DNA of 36,266 bases from an uncultured Roseburia sp. (GCA_900539115.1 UQAQ01000030.1:1-36266); one strand, 5' to 3'. Shown: positions 1 through 9,709, counted from the first letter of the stretch. Made by a program: numbers and translations. The notes: a model not told the origin generated them from the letters alone.

Positions 1-50
1 AGGGGCATATTTATGATAATAAAACGCAGCAAAATTGCTACAACTTTTCT

Positions 51-79
51 TTGACTTTTATATCCAGATGTGGTATTGT
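51..79 (+). promoter_or_regulatory. sigma-A type promoter of the cold-shock gene
   Basis: TTGACT at 51-56 and TATTGT at 74-79 are separated by 17 nt. The implied leader to the ATG at 121 is about 35 nt and carries the AGGAGG ribosome binding site. Confidence 0.75.
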
Positions 80-120
80 AAGGGAGTATCAATTATTTAT
101 AGTTTTAGGAGGCAAAAAAC

Positions 121-318
121 ATGAAAGGTACAGTTAAATGGTTTAATGCTAAAAAAGGATTTGGTTTCATCTCTGATGAAGAAGGAAACGACGTATTTGT
201 TCACTTTTCTGCTTTACAGATGGACGGTTTCAAAGTATTAGACGAAGGCGACGAAGTCGAATTTGAAGTTGTCAACGGAGAAAAAGGTCCACAGGCAGCA
301 AACGTAACAAAGTTATAA
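121..318 (+). CDS. csp: cold-shock protein, CspA family
   Basis: This 65-residue protein is a single cold-shock domain, the usual length for bacterial CspA-type proteins. Both nucleic-acid-binding motifs are present: RNP1 (KGFGFI, about residues 12-17) and RNP2 (VFVHF, about residues 25-29). The family binds single-stranded RNA and DNA in the cytoplasm and acts as an RNA chaperone. The start is fixed by an AGGAGG site just upstream. The gene is monocistronic, with its own promoter and a hairpin terminator it shares with the convergent gene. Which Csp paralogue it is cannot be decided from sequence, so the symbol is generic. Cold induction is not shown by the sequence. Confidence 0.95.
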   Translation: MKGTVKWFNAKKGFGFISDEEGNDVFVHFSALQMDGFKVLDEGDEVEFEVVNGEKGPQAANVTKL

Positions 319-357
319 TCGAATTTAATGACTAATTTTTATAGATGAAAGAGTTTC

Positions 358-376
358 TTGTGATTTTGAATCACAA
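358..376 (+). other. small perfect hairpin after csp
   Basis: TTGTGATT and AATCACAA flank a 3-nt loop in the csp 3' region. No T-run follows, so this is not a terminator by itself. It may protect the 3' end of the csp mRNA (inference). Confidence 0.35.
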
Positions 377-426
377 AATATGCTCTTGTGTGTAAAAGTT
401 TAGAATTACAATGTGGTTGTAACCAG

Positions 427-480
427 AAAAAGGGAAGCAGTACCTGAGAATAATTCTCATCGGTGCCACTTCCCTTTTTT
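427..480. terminator. bidirectional terminator between csp and the convergent surface-protein gene
   Basis: AAAAAGGGAAG (427-437) pairs with CTTCCCTTTTT (469-479). A-rich and T-rich flanks make it functional on both strands, and it lies between two convergent genes. Confidence 0.8.
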
Positions 481-497
481 CTATCTTTTTACCTATC

Positions 498-3400
498 TTA
501 TGCTTCGTATTTGTCACAACCGTCAAACACTCCTACACTTCGTATGAGATTCTTCGGAAGTCCCGCCGCATAACTCAGATTATCGCAGTTTTTAAATGTA
601 TATTCCATCTCTTCAATCGTGTTCGGAAGAACCGGGATCATTTCCAATGCATCGCAGTCATAAAATGTCATTGTAAGTTTCTTGACGCCCTCCGGAATAT
701 TTGCCGGAATTTCAAGAAGATTTTTACATCCTTCAAAGGTATTGGTCATTGATGTGACCGTATCCGGAAGTGCCGGTGCCGCCGTAATGCTTGCACAACC
801 ACTGAATGTCCAATCCATATTGGTAAGTTTAGACGGAAGTGTCGGTGTTGCAGAAAGACTGCTGCATTTCTTAAAGGTCGCATACAAACTTGTTACATCA
901 TCCGGGATTGCCGGTGCCGTCTCCATGCTTTTACACCCCTCAAAGGTATTGGAAAGATTTTCCACGTTTGCCGGGAGTGCGGAAACGGTGCAAAGACTGG
1001 TGCAATTCTTAAATGTTCCAAGCATGCTCGTTACCGTCGAAGGAATATTGGATATCACTTCCAAAGATTCACAACCTGAGAACATATAATCCATGTTGTC
1101 GATCTGCACTCCGTTTTCGAAAGTAACCGCCTGAATCTGTACTTTCTTATTGGAAGCAAATACTCCGGCTTTGGTGCGGTCCTCATAATGACCGGCAAAC
1201 ACCACCTGATAAGAAGAGGTAACTCCGCTGACCGTGGCATCCATTTTCGCCGGAATTTTTATCGCCGTATTGGTACCGGTGTATTTTTTCAAAAGAATGG
1301 TTTTCGCCGTATCGTCTGTCACGTAATCCCAATCTTTTGCTGTCGTCTTCACAAACGTGAAACTCTTGCTGCAGGAATTACATTTTCCGTCTGCCGTATA
1401 ACTGTGTCCGCTATTTACAGTTCTTTCCTGCACCGTTTTGCAGACCGAGCACGTTCTCTGTTCCAGTCCGGAAATCCCATGGCTTGGTGCAAGAATCTGC
1501 TTCCAGCCGCCAAAGATATGACCTGTCGGGGCAATGCTCTTGGCATCGGTTGTACTTGTACATGCTACTACAGTTCCTGCGGCATTTTTATAAGTATTTG
1601 TACAATGCTTTGTCTGTACTCCTTTTGTCACACAGCCCGGCTTTTTGTCTATGGTATATGTACTGCTGTAATTGTGGCCGGTCGCATCCAGAATTTCAAT
1701 CTTGTCGGCACCACATGTCAATGTTTTTCCATCTTTTGTATACGTATTGATGCACTTATAATGTGCCGAACCGTCCTTGGTACACGTCGGATCCACCGTA
1801 TCCGCATCCACTTTTTTCCAATTGTGACCGGTTGCCGGAATCATCACTTCATTTTTGGTTGCCCCACATAACCGGCACTCATCACATCGTTTTCCATTTG
1901 TCGTACATGTCGGCTCGCGCAGAACTACATTTACAAATTGGTGGTCTAACTTCGGTGTTAGTTTGGTCTGTGTCTTTGTGCATCCGGTTCTCTTACAGTT
2001 GCTTATTAAAACACCGTTATTGTAACAATCCGGATTCTTTGTCACCACGCCGGCATCCCAGTCATGCCCCAATGCTTTGATCGTACGAATATCCGTCCGA
2101 TACGTACAGCCCGTTCGCTTACAATGTTTGGACTGTTTGCCGGATTCTTCACAAGTTGCTTCTTTATCTGTCACGTAGCCGCCCAGATCATGTCCAAGCG
2201 GTGCGATATTTTCTTTTTTCGTGCCTCCGCAAACCTGACAAGTATAAACACGTACACCACTGATCGTACAAGTCGGTTCTTTGGACACCACACCGGCATC
2301 CCAAGTGTGTCCGAGTGCATCCAATCTAACTGAACTGGTCGCTCCGCAGGTAAGACAGGAAGAAACTCTGGTTCCTGTCGTCGTACACCCCGGCTCTACA
2401 GTGATGTCACCATACGTCCAAGTGTGTCCCAGCGCATCCAGCGTCTCTCGCTTCGTACCGGCACATCCATCCACCGTACAATGATAGGTTCTCACGCCTG
2501 CCACCGTACAGGTCGGACTTTTTGTAATCTCGCCGAGATCCCATGAATGGCCGTTTGCCGGGATCGGCTCTGTCTTTGTCTTTTTGCAGATGTTACAAAC
2601 ATATTCCATTTCACCGGCTTTGGTACAAGTCGGCTCGGTCTTGATCGTACCATTCGGTGCCCACTCATGCCCTTTCGCCGGGATTACTTCTCTTTTCTTC
2701 TCACCGCAATTCTGGCAGGTATCTTCACGTTCACCAACCGCATCACAAGTCGCATCCGTTACCGTTCTGCTAAGCCAGCTGTGTCCGGTCGCTGCCACAG
2801 GCTCTTCCCGCACTTTCGAACATTTTGTACAGATAGAACGGCGCAGTCCCTCTTTCGTACATTCCGAATTTTCTACAATCGCCCAGTTTCCCCAGACATG
2901 TTCACACGGTCCCTGAACGACAACGATCTTACAGGTCGCAGATACTTTTCCGGAAAAGACCGTAATCGTCGCCGTCGTACCAACCGGCGTATCTTCGGTG
3001 ATAAATATACGTCCATCCTGATATACATTGATACCACCACGAATGTCACAGTTCCATGTCAATTTTTCTGTGGAAGTTACCGGAAATACTGTCGCTGTCA
3101 ACCGGTCACTCTCGCCGGCAGCCAGCTCGATATAGGTGCGGTCCAATGTAATCTTTGTGATTGAAGTATTGGCAGACAAGGCACTCATTTCCAGTTCGTC
3201 CAATGCCGTCTGCACCGCCGTTTGCGGCTGCATTGTTTTCGGTACTGTGACCGGAAGTGTCCTTTGAATCTTCTTTGGTGCCGCCACACTTATTTTTACT
3301 TTCTTTTTAATCTGTTTTTTTGCCTTCGAACGAATCGTAATCGTCGCGGTTCCTTCACTTTTTGCCTGAAGAGCACCCTTTTTACTGATAGTAACGATTT

Positions 3401-3641
3401 TCTTATTGGAAGATGAAAATGTCACTTTTTTATTTGTCGCTTTCTTCGGTTTTACCTGATAAGAAAGTGTCTCTTTCTCCCCTTTTGTCATTTGAACCGA
3501 AGCCTCTGCCGTAATCTTTTTCGGCTGAATTTTCTTTTTAGCTTCGCTCGGTGCTTCATTTATAAAAATGGAAAAAAGAGCAGCGAACGTCACTGCCCCC
3601 ACGATCCCATAATATTTCTTTTTTGATTTTCCGTTCTGCAT
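498..3641 (-). CDS. large secreted repeat protein: Big_2 domains, Cys/GHxW repeats, BspA-like LRR
   Basis: This 1047-residue protein has a signal-type N-terminus: KSKKK, then a hydrophobic segment at about residues 12-27. Two Ig-like Big_2-type segments follow (about 35-125 and 160-245). Then come about twelve repeats of 40-50 residues, from about 250 to 780, most with a Cys, a CxxC or Cx4C pair and a closing GH[ST]W-like motif. The C-terminal part (about 840-1047) is a BspA-like leucine-rich repeat region with recurrent TFxGC and LPxxV motifs. The paired cysteines suggest metal-bound or disulfide-stabilised modules, which is inference. There is no LPxTG motif, so anchoring is unclear; it may be released or held by wall binding. 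The ATG follows AAGGGG. Function is unknown; adhesion is a common suggestion for such architectures. Confidence 0.85.
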   Translation of the reverse strand: MQNGKSKKKYYGIVGAVTFAALFSIFINEAPSEAKKKIQPKKITAEASVQMTKGEKETLSYQVKPKKATNKKVTFSSSNKKIVTISKKGALQAKSEGTATITIRSKAKKQIKKKVKISVAAPKKIQRTLPVTVPKTMQPQTAVQTALDELEMSALSANTSITKITLDRTYIELAAGESDRLTATVFPVTSTEKLTWNCDIRGGINVYQDGRIFITEDTPVGTTATITVFSGKVSATCKIVVVQGPCEHVWGNWAIVENSECTKEGLRRSICTKCSKVREEPVAATGHSWLSRTVTDATCDAVGEREDTCQNCGEKKREVIPAKGHEWAPNGTIKTEPTCTKAGEMEYVCNICKKTKTEPIPANGHSWDLGEITKSPTCTVAGVRTYHCTVDGCAGTKRETLDALGHTWTYGDITVEPGCTTTGTRVSSCLTCGATSSVRLDALGHTWDAGVVSKEPTCTISGVRVYTCQVCGGTKKENIAPLGHDLGGYVTDKEATCEESGKQSKHCKRTGCTYRTDIRTIKALGHDWDAGVVTKNPDCYNNGVLISNCKRTGCTKTQTKLTPKLDHQFVNVVLREPTCTTNGKRCDECRLCGATKNEVMIPATGHNWKKVDADTVDPTCTKDGSAHYKCINTYTKDGKTLTCGADKIEILDATGHNYSSTYTIDKKPGCVTKGVQTKHCTNTYKNAAGTVVACTSTTDAKSIAPTGHIFGGWKQILAPSHGISGLEQRTCSVCKTVQERTVNSGHSYTADGKCNSCSKSFTFVKTTAKDWDYVTDDTAKTILLKKYTGTNTAIKIPAKMDATVSGVTSSYQVVFAGHYEDRTKAGVFASNKKVQIQAVTFENGVQIDNMDYMFSGCESLEVISNIPSTVTSMLGTFKNCTSLCTVSALPANVENLSNTFEGCKSMETAPAIPDDVTSLYATFKKCSSLSATPTLPSKLTNMDWTFSGCASITAAPALPDTVTSMTNTFEGCKNLLEIPANIPEGVKKLTMTFYDCDALEMIPVLPNTIEEMEYTFKNCDNLSYAAGLPKNLIRSVGVFDGCDKYEA

Positions 3642-3700
3642 CCTTTTTCGCCCCTTTCACTGCGATAATTCTTACATTATATATCGGCACTCCCTAAGAA

Positions 3701-4426
3701 TTAGTAAACAATAAAAGACAAAAATTCTCCGTCGCATGCCTGTGACAGATAGTATTCTGCCACAACCAGATCCTGTGGCTCATCGACATCAATCCCATGC
3801 TCTTTCGTAAGCACATACCCCATTTGATTGTCATTGAAACTGGTCTGCGGATTTAATTCCGAAGCTTTGTTTATATAAATCGCCCCATTAATGCGATAAT
3901 ATTTCTTCATATCCTGACCGTGCACGCCGCCGTCTTCGGATACAATTTTTTCCAGTTCGTTTTTTTTGTTAAAGGAACGCATAAAAATCGGTGACTCCGA
4001 TACTTCCGAGACGCTTACCAGCGATTTCTGCTCTTTTCGGATAAAATATTCCAAAGCCTTTGTCACGTCTTCCTCATTTCGCAGCGGGCTTGTCGGCTGA
4101 AGAAGGACAATAATGTCAAAATGTTCCGCTTTGCGCTCATAAAATTCAACTGCATGCATAACGACATCGATTATCTTAGCCTCGTCTGTAGCCAGTTCTT
4201 CCGGGCGCGAAAAGGGCACGATCGCTCCTGCACGCATAGAAATATCTGCAATTTCTTCGTCTTCGGTAGAAACAATCACTTTATCAATATATTCGCAGTC
4301 TTTCGCCGCTTCAATCGTATATTGGATCATCGGCTTTCCTGATATCGCCTTTACATTTTTTCTCGGAATCCCCTTGCTTCCCCCGCGGGCAGGGATAATC
4401 GCAAGAACCTTTTTATTGTCGATCAT
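3701..4426 (-). CDS. neuA: CMP-sialic acid (acylneuraminate) synthetase family
   Basis: This is a cytidylyltransferase of 241 residues that would activate a nonulosonic acid (sialic, legionaminic or similar) with CTP for surface glycan synthesis. The nucleotide-binding motif ARGGSKGIPRKN is at residues 13-24. LLQPTSPLR (108-116), a NGAIYI segment and the C-terminal DVDEPQDL motif are all family hallmarks. The start is residue 14 of the longest open frame, because GGAGGAAGG sits directly upstream of that ATG; the longer reading lacks such a site. It has its own promoter at the end of tcdA. No sialic acid synthase or epimerase is in the window, so the exact sugar cannot be named. Confidence 0.85.
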   Translation of the reverse strand: MIDNKKVLAIIPARGGSKGIPRKNVKAISGKPMIQYTIEAAKDCEYIDKVIVSTEDEEIADISMRAGAIVPFSRPEELATDEAKIIDVVMHAVEFYERKAEHFDIIVLLQPTSPLRNEEDVTKALEYFIRKEQKSLVSVSEVSESPIFMRSFNKKNELEKIVSEDGGVHGQDMKKYYRINGAIYINKASELNPQTSFNDNQMGYVLTKEHGIDVDEPQDLVVAEYYLSQACDGEFLSFIVY

Positions 4427-4487
4427 ATCCTTCCTCCGTTCCTCACATTCTCCTGCTGGTACCACGAAAACATTCTATCTGTTTCCT

Positions 4488-4516
4488 ATTATACACAATT
4501 TTCTTCGATTTCACAA
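4488..4516 (-). promoter_or_regulatory. promoter of the neuA-like gene
   Basis: On the minus strand TTGTGA (4511-4516) and TATAAT (4488-4493) are 17 nt apart. This lets the gene be transcribed independently of the topoisomerase operon upstream. Confidence 0.65.
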
Positions 4517-4518
4517 TG

Positions 4519-5274
4519 CTAAATTGTACATAAGTCTTTCACAACTTCTCCGGCGATGATAAGACCCGCTACCGATGGCACAAAGGCGACACTTCCCGGG
4601 ATATCACGCCGCTCGGTGCATTTATGTTTTGCCCCCGGCGGACAGATGCAGTGCGTCCGGCAGCTGATGCTCATATCTTCAATCGGTCTCGTTGGAAGTT
4701 CGTCCGAATAAACCACTTTTAATTTTTTCACCCGGCGTTTTTTTAATTCACGGCGCATCACCTTCGCCAGCGGACAGACTTTCGTCTTGTAAATATCTGC
4801 CACCTGAAAACGGCTGGCGTCCAATTTATTTCCGGCTCCCATGCTGCTCATGATCGGTACATTTTTTTCTTTTGCTTTCATGATGAGTTCAATCTTTGCC
4901 GTCACAGTGTCCACCGCATCCACGATGTAATCGTATTCTTCAAATGGAAAATCATCGGAATTTTCCGGCAGAAAGAAACAATTATGAATCCGCACATCGA
5001 CATCCGGATTGATATCAAGCATACGTTCTTTCATTACTTCGGTTTTATATTTTCCTACCGTTTTTCTCGTTGCGATAATCTGGCGGTTCAGATTGGTAAG
5101 ACACACCTTATCATCGTCAATCAAGTCAAAAGCACCGACCCCACTCCGCACCAGTGCCTCACAGACATAGCCGCCGACACCTCCGATGCCAAATACGGCC
5201 ACTCTGCTGTTTTTCAGTTTTTCCATTGCTTCTTCGCCGAGAAGCAGCTGCGTTCTAGAAAACTGATTTAACAT
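4519..5274 (-). CDS. tcdA: ThiF/E1-like enzyme, tRNA threonylcarbamoyladenosine dehydratase type
   Basis: This 251-residue member of the ThiF/MoeB/E1 superfamily has the ATP-binding loop GIGGVGG at residues 29-35, the DDDKVCLTNLNRQ segment and a C-terminal CPPG stretch followed by GSVAFVPSVAGL. These fit TcdA (YgdL/CsdL), which cyclises t6A in ANN-decoding tRNAs to the ct6A form. The start is the ATG of MLNQFSRT. It lies 7 nt after the parC stop, with AAAGGA overlapping that stop; the upstream Met has no better site. The gene is the last in parE-parC-tcdA. Other E1-like roles, such as thiamine or molybdopterin synthesis, are less likely because no partner genes are nearby. Confidence 0.85.
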   Translation of the reverse strand: MLNQFSRTQLLLGEEAMEKLKNSRVAVFGIGGVGGYVCEALVRSGVGAFDLIDDDKVCLTNLNRQIIATRKTVGKYKTEVMKERMLDINPDVDVRIHNCFFLPENSDDFPFEEYDYIVDAVDTVTAKIELIMKAKEKNVPIMSSMGAGNKLDASRFQVADIYKTKVCPLAKVMRRELKKRRVKKLKVVYSDELPTRPIEDMSISCRTHCICPPGAKHKCTERRDIPGSVAFVPSVAGLIIAGEVVKDLCTI

Positions 5275-5281
5275 CTGATGA

Positions 5282-7537
5282 TCATCCTTTCCATTCCAAA
5301 TTTGCTTTTTGCCCCTTGGCTGCACGTTTACGGTTCCTTACATGCTTGGCATCCAACGTTTTTCCGTCGTATTCAAACGTTTCCTGCGTAAGATCTACAA
5401 TTGTAGAATGCACTACCGTATCTTCTTTTTCCAGCGCAATTCCTTTGACACCTCGGCTTGTCTTCTTAAATTCGCTCACTTCCTCCAACGGGAATCCCAG
5501 CGACAATCCTTTTTTCGTCAAGAGGATTACTTTCTTTCCGCCAGCCAGGATATCTGCTGCCGATAATGCCGTCACACCGCTGACTTCATCGCCTTCATCC
5601 AGCTTTGTCGCCGCCACCTGCAGACGATTGGTTTCGAATTCCGCCCCGGAAACCAGTTTCACAAAACCACTCTTTGTCGAGAAGAAGAGCATGGATTCAA
5701 ATAACTGCTCAAAACTGATATACAAAAGAGCATCTTCGTCGTTTGTCATTTTGCACAGATTGTGGACCAATGTTCCCTTATCACGCATCTTGCAGCGCGG
5801 GATCTTGTCGCATTTGATCTGATGCATATTTCCTTTATTGGTAAACAAGCACAATTTGTCGGTACTTTTCATCATAACGACTTGGGCAAATTCTTTCTTT
5901 GCGTCGTCACTGGCACGCCCAAATGCGGCCGCATCCAGACATTTGGCATATCCAAAACGATCAAGACAGATGCACACATCTTCCACTTTCACTTCTTCAA
6001 CATAAGCCTTTGCCACATCATCGGTAAGTTCCGTGCGCCGCTCTCTTGCAAACATTTTTTTGTAGCTGCGAAGTCTTGTCTTTATCACTTTGTACAATTC
6101 TTTCGTATCGGAAAGGATTTTTTCATATTCTTCAATATTTTTAAGAAGCGTTTCATTTTCTTCGTGCAGCTTCAAAATCTCAAGTCCTATTAACTTGCTC
6201 AATTGCATGGAAAGGATCGCGTCCGCCTGAATTTCCGTAAACAAAAGCGTCTTTGCCTGTTCTTCGGCCCCTTCTGTCTTGAAGCGGATTCCTTCAGTCT
6301 TTCCCTCGATCAAACAGCTTTTTGCCTGTTTCACCGAAGAACTTCCACGAAGGATCTCAATGATAAGATCAATGACATCGGTCGCTTTCATCAGTCCGGC
6401 TACGACTTCCAGACGTTTTTTCGCCTTTGCACACAAAAATTTATACTCTTTGGTATACAAGTCTTCCTGAAACAGTATAAACTCTTCAATCATACTTTTC
6501 AGATTAAACGTATGTGGTTCCCCATCGCGGATTGCCAGCAGATTTACCCCGTACGTGTCTTCCATCTGTGTTTTTTTGTACAAACCATTTAACAGATTCT
6601 GCACGTCGCGGTCTTTTTTCACTTCGATAACGATACGGATTCCCTCTTTGGACGAGACATCCTGCACATCATAAATTTCATCAAATACTTTGTCTTTCAT
6701 CAGACCGGAGATACTCTCCACAAGTTTCGTCTTATTGCCGGAAACAGTATACGGAATCTCAGTGATCACAATGTTTGTACGGCCATTGTCTCCTTTTTCA
6801 ATGACGGTCTTTGCACGCACTTTGATCTTTCCTTCTCCGGTTTCATAGATGTTTGCGAGCTCGCTGGCATTCGTAATGATTCCTCCCGTCGGGAAATCCG
6901 GTCCCGGAATATAGTCCATCAATTTCTGCACGGAAATTCCCGGACGGTCCATACACGCAATTACGGCATCGATCACTTCAACCGGATTGTGCGTCGGGAT
7001 GTTGGTCGCCATGCCGACGGCGATTCCGGTCGTTCCATTGATCAAAAGGTTTGGCACCATGGCAGGAAGAACCTGTGGCTCTTTTTCACTTTCGTCAAAG
7101 TTCGGGTCAAACTCAACCAGACCTTTTTCGAGATTATCAAGCATCGTCATCGCTGCCGGTGACAAACGTGCTTCCGTATATCGCATGGCTGCTGCCCCGT
7201 CTCCATCGATGGAGCCGAAGTTTCCATGACCGTCAACAAGCGGAAGATTTAAGGAATACTCTTCCGTCATATGCACAAGGGCATCATAGATCGAACTGTC
7301 TCCATGCGGATGATATTTACCCATCGTGTCGCCGACGATACGAGCGCTTTTTCGATGTGGTTTGTCCGGCGACAATCCCAGTTCTTTCATCGCATATAAA
7401 ATCCTGCGCTGTACCGGTTTCAAGCCATCCCGCACATCCGGCAGGGCACGCGCACGTATAACACTTACCGCATAATCACGGTAAGAAGTCTTCATTTCTT
7501 CCGAAAAATCCAATTGTATAATATTATCCTGGCTCAT
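5282..7537 (-). CDS. parC: DNA topoisomerase IV subunit A (type IIA)
   Basis: This 751-residue protein is the breakage-reunion subunit of a type IIA topoisomerase. The catalytic tyrosine is Y120 in AMRYTEARL. The quinolone-region motif HPHGDSSIYDAL keeps Ser81 and Asp85, the residues usually changed in resistant strains. The protein is shorter than most GyrA, and no canonical GyrA box (QRRGGRG) is visible in the C-terminal pinwheel region. That, and the partner gene parE immediately upstream, favours ParC over GyrA. The ATG follows GGAGGAAAGAGC. It lies 18 nt after parE. ParC decatenates daughter chromosomes together with ParE. A second gyrase locus would be expected elsewhere in the genome. 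Confidence 0.88.
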   Translation of the reverse strand: MSQDNIIQLDFSEEMKTSYRDYAVSVIRARALPDVRDGLKPVQRRILYAMKELGLSPDKPHRKSARIVGDTMGKYHPHGDSSIYDALVHMTEEYSLNLPLVDGHGNFGSIDGDGAAAMRYTEARLSPAAMTMLDNLEKGLVEFDPNFDESEKEPQVLPAMVPNLLINGTTGIAVGMATNIPTHNPVEVIDAVIACMDRPGISVQKLMDYIPGPDFPTGGIITNASELANIYETGEGKIKVRAKTVIEKGDNGRTNIVITEIPYTVSGNKTKLVESISGLMKDKVFDEIYDVQDVSSKEGIRIVIEVKKDRDVQNLLNGLYKKTQMEDTYGVNLLAIRDGEPHTFNLKSMIEEFILFQEDLYTKEYKFLCAKAKKRLEVVAGLMKATDVIDLIIEILRGSSSVKQAKSCLIEGKTEGIRFKTEGAEEQAKTLLFTEIQADAILSMQLSKLIGLEILKLHEENETLLKNIEEYEKILSDTKELYKVIKTRLRSYKKMFARERRTELTDDVAKAYVEEVKVEDVCICLDRFGYAKCLDAAAFGRASDDAKKEFAQVVMMKSTDKLCLFTNKGNMHQIKCDKIPRCKMRDKGTLVHNLCKMTNDEDALLYISFEQLFESMLFFSTKSGFVKLVSGAEFETNRLQVAATKLDEGDEVSGVTALSAADILAGGKKVILLTKKGLSLGFPLEEVSEFKKTSRGVKGIALEKEDTVVHSTIVDLTQETFEYDGKTLDAKHVRNRKRAAKGQKANLEWKG

Positions 7538-7555
7538 GCTCTTTCCTCCAAGTCC

Positions 7556-9484
7556 TTAAATGTCCACATTGGCACTTTTTGCTTCTTCCATAATAAACTG
7601 TCTTCTCGGCGGAACATTGCTTCCCATGAGAATGTCCGTCACTTCGTCAGCTTCTACGGTATCACTGATGGAAATCTGCGCCAATATACGGCTGTCAGGA
7701 TCCAATGTCGTCTCCCACAACTGCTTGTCATCCATCTCCCCCAGACCTTTGTAACGCTGGAGGGCATTGATCTTTTTGCCTGTTTTTCTAAATTTTTCCA
7801 ATTCAAAGTCATTGAATAAATATTCGCTCTTTTTCACCTTTTTCCGCTTCTCGGTATCTTCGTAATCCACCTTATACAGCGGCGGAAGTCCGCGGTACAC
7901 CTTCCCCTGATAGATCAGTTCCGGCATAAAACGATAGAAAAATGTCAGAAGCAGCGTACTGATATGCGCACCATCAACATCGGCATCTGTCAAAATGATA
8001 ATCTTATCGTAGCGCAGTTTTTTGATGTCAAAATCGTCTCCGATCCCGCAACCAAATGATGCGATCATTGATTTGATCTCATTATTCAACAAAATTTTCT
8101 CAAGAGGTGCTTTTTCCACATTCAGAATTTTTCCTCGTAGTGGAAGCACGGCCTGTGTTCTTCGGTTTCTCGCCGTCTTTACCGTACCGCCGGCAGAATC
8201 TCCCTCGACAATGTAAATCTCACATTCTTCTGCTTTCTTAGACGTGCAGGCAGCAAGTTTGCTCTTCGTATCTACATTCATCAATTCTTTCAATACAGAG
8301 CGTCGTGCTTTATCACTTGCGGTACGCGCCTTGTAAGATTTTCTTACATTATCCAATATACTCTTTAACACTTCTACATTTTTATCAAAATAGCGCTGCA
8401 CTTCCTGGCTGAACACTTCGTCTACTGCCGTCTTAGCATCGGTATTTCCCAATTTATTTTTTGTCTGGCTCTCAAACTGCGGATCCGGGTGCTTGATGGA
8501 GACGATCGCCACCAGACCATTTCGGATGTCTTTTCCATCGTAATTTTCTTCGTTGTTTTTCAGATAACCAAGTTCTCTCGCGTACTGATTCATAACACGG
8601 GTAAGTGCCATTTTAAATCCTGTGACAAGGGTACCACCATCGGTCACATTGATTCGGTTACAATACGAATTGATCTGTTCGCTGAACGAAGCGGTGTATT
8701 GGAACGCCACTTCCACCTCGATATCTCCGCTGGTTCCTTCGACATAAATAACATCTTTGTGCAAAAGTGTCGCATCGCGGTTAATATACGCGACATAACT
8801 TTGGATTCCATATTCTTCCAAAAATGTCATTGTCTCTCCGGTATGCTCGTCCTTAAATACAATTTTGAGATTTTTATTCAAATACGCAATTTCTTTTAAT
8901 TTCTTTTTTATCGTCTCCGGCTTAAACTCAACCGTCTCAAAAATGGTATCATCCGGATAAAACGTAACCTTTGTTCCGGTATCGCTTTTGGCACATTTTC
9001 CTACGACCGGAAGCAGTCCATTTTCCAGTTTGACAACCGCTTTTCCTCCATCTTTATATTCATCGCGGTAAATTTTTCCGTCTTTTTTCACTTCCACGAT
9101 CATGCTCTTCGAAAGAGCATTGACAACCGAAGCTCCGACACCGTGCAGACCTCCGGACACTTTATAGACACTGTTATTGAATTTTCCTCCGGCATGCAAA
9201 ATGGTGTAAACCACGCGCACAGTCGGAATTTTCTTTGTCGGATGGATATCCACCGGAACTCCTCGTCCATTGTCTTCGATCACGACACCGCCATCTCGCG
9301 TCAAGGTAATCCCCAGCTGCGTACAGTACCCTGCCAGATGCTCATCAATTCCATTATCCAATATTTCCCATATTAAATGATGCAGCCCCCGCGTTCCTGT
9401 ACTTCCAATATACATACCCGGCCGCTTTCTGACCGCTTCCAATCCCTCCAATATGACAATCTGGCTTCCATCGTACTTATCCAT
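7556..9484 (-). CDS. parE: DNA topoisomerase IV subunit B (ATPase)
   Basis: This 642-residue protein carries the GHKL ATPase fold: E40 and N44 in EILDNGIDE, DNGRG at 71-75 and the GGLHGVGASVVNAL lid. Its transducer domain is followed by the Toprim domain, with EGDSAGG near residue 425 and DADVDGAH near 499. The length matches ParE and also Gram-positive GyrB, so the pairing with the ParC-like gene decides the call. It powers strand passage by the ParC2ParE2 tetramer. The gene is first in parE-parC-tcdA, preceded by its own promoter and AAAGGATG. Some annotations call such pairs gyrB/gyrA-like, so the subunit type is the main uncertainty. Confidence 0.88.
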   Translation of the reverse strand: MDKYDGSQIVILEGLEAVRKRPGMYIGSTGTRGLHHLIWEILDNGIDEHLAGYCTQLGITLTRDGGVVIEDNGRGVPVDIHPTKKIPTVRVVYTILHAGGKFNNSVYKVSGGLHGVGASVVNALSKSMIVEVKKDGKIYRDEYKDGGKAVVKLENGLLPVVGKCAKSDTGTKVTFYPDDTIFETVEFKPETIKKKLKEIAYLNKNLKIVFKDEHTGETMTFLEEYGIQSYVAYINRDATLLHKDVIYVEGTSGDIEVEVAFQYTASFSEQINSYCNRINVTDGGTLVTGFKMALTRVMNQYARELGYLKNNEENYDGKDIRNGLVAIVSIKHPDPQFESQTKNKLGNTDAKTAVDEVFSQEVQRYFDKNVEVLKSILDNVRKSYKARTASDKARRSVLKELMNVDTKSKLAACTSKKAEECEIYIVEGDSAGGTVKTARNRRTQAVLPLRGKILNVEKAPLEKILLNNEIKSMIASFGCGIGDDFDIKKLRYDKIIILTDADVDGAHISTLLLTFFYRFMPELIYQGKVYRGLPPLYKVDYEDTEKRKKVKKSEYLFNDFELEKFRKTGKKINALQRYKGLGEMDDKQLWETTLDPDSRILAQISISDTVEADEVTDILMGSNVPPRRQFIMEEAKSANVDI

Positions 9485-9538
9485 CTGCTACATCCTTTCT
9501 TGCTTTGATCCTCAATAGTTATACTATTTCAAAATTAC

Positions 9539-9567
9539 ATTATAATCGAACAACCGTTTTTTTTCAA
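9539..9567 (-). promoter_or_regulatory. promoter of parE-parC-tcdA
   Basis: Minus-strand TTGAAA (9562-9567) and a perfect TATAAT (9539-9544) have a 17-nt spacer. An AATAGT/ACTATT inverted repeat lies in the leader. Confidence 0.75.
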
Positions 9568-9641
9568 GCATTGGTTTGTAATTTTTTATGGTCTTATAAT
9601 TTGATAAAACATTTCAATAAGAGCGATTTCGGATTCCTACA

Positions 9642-9670
9642 TTGACAGAAACGCAAAAAATTATTATACT
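9642..9670 (+). promoter_or_regulatory. promoter of lysA
   Basis: A consensus TTGACA (9642-9647) and TATACT (9665-9670) have a 17-nt spacer. AAGGAGG follows in the leader, and the ATG is at 9710. Confidence 0.85.
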
Positions 9671-9709
9671 AAAGAATAGTGTCATACATTATAAGGAGGA
9701 TTTGTAAAA

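Noticed and set aside
682..3416. Plus-strand frames opposite the repeat protein
   Set aside because: Their length follows from the repetitive codons of the minus-strand gene; no ribosome sites or plausible domains.
5309..9376. Many long plus-strand frames across parC and parE
   Set aside because: They lack ribosome sites and family-like sequence and lie antisense to well-supported topoisomerase genes; they are shadows.
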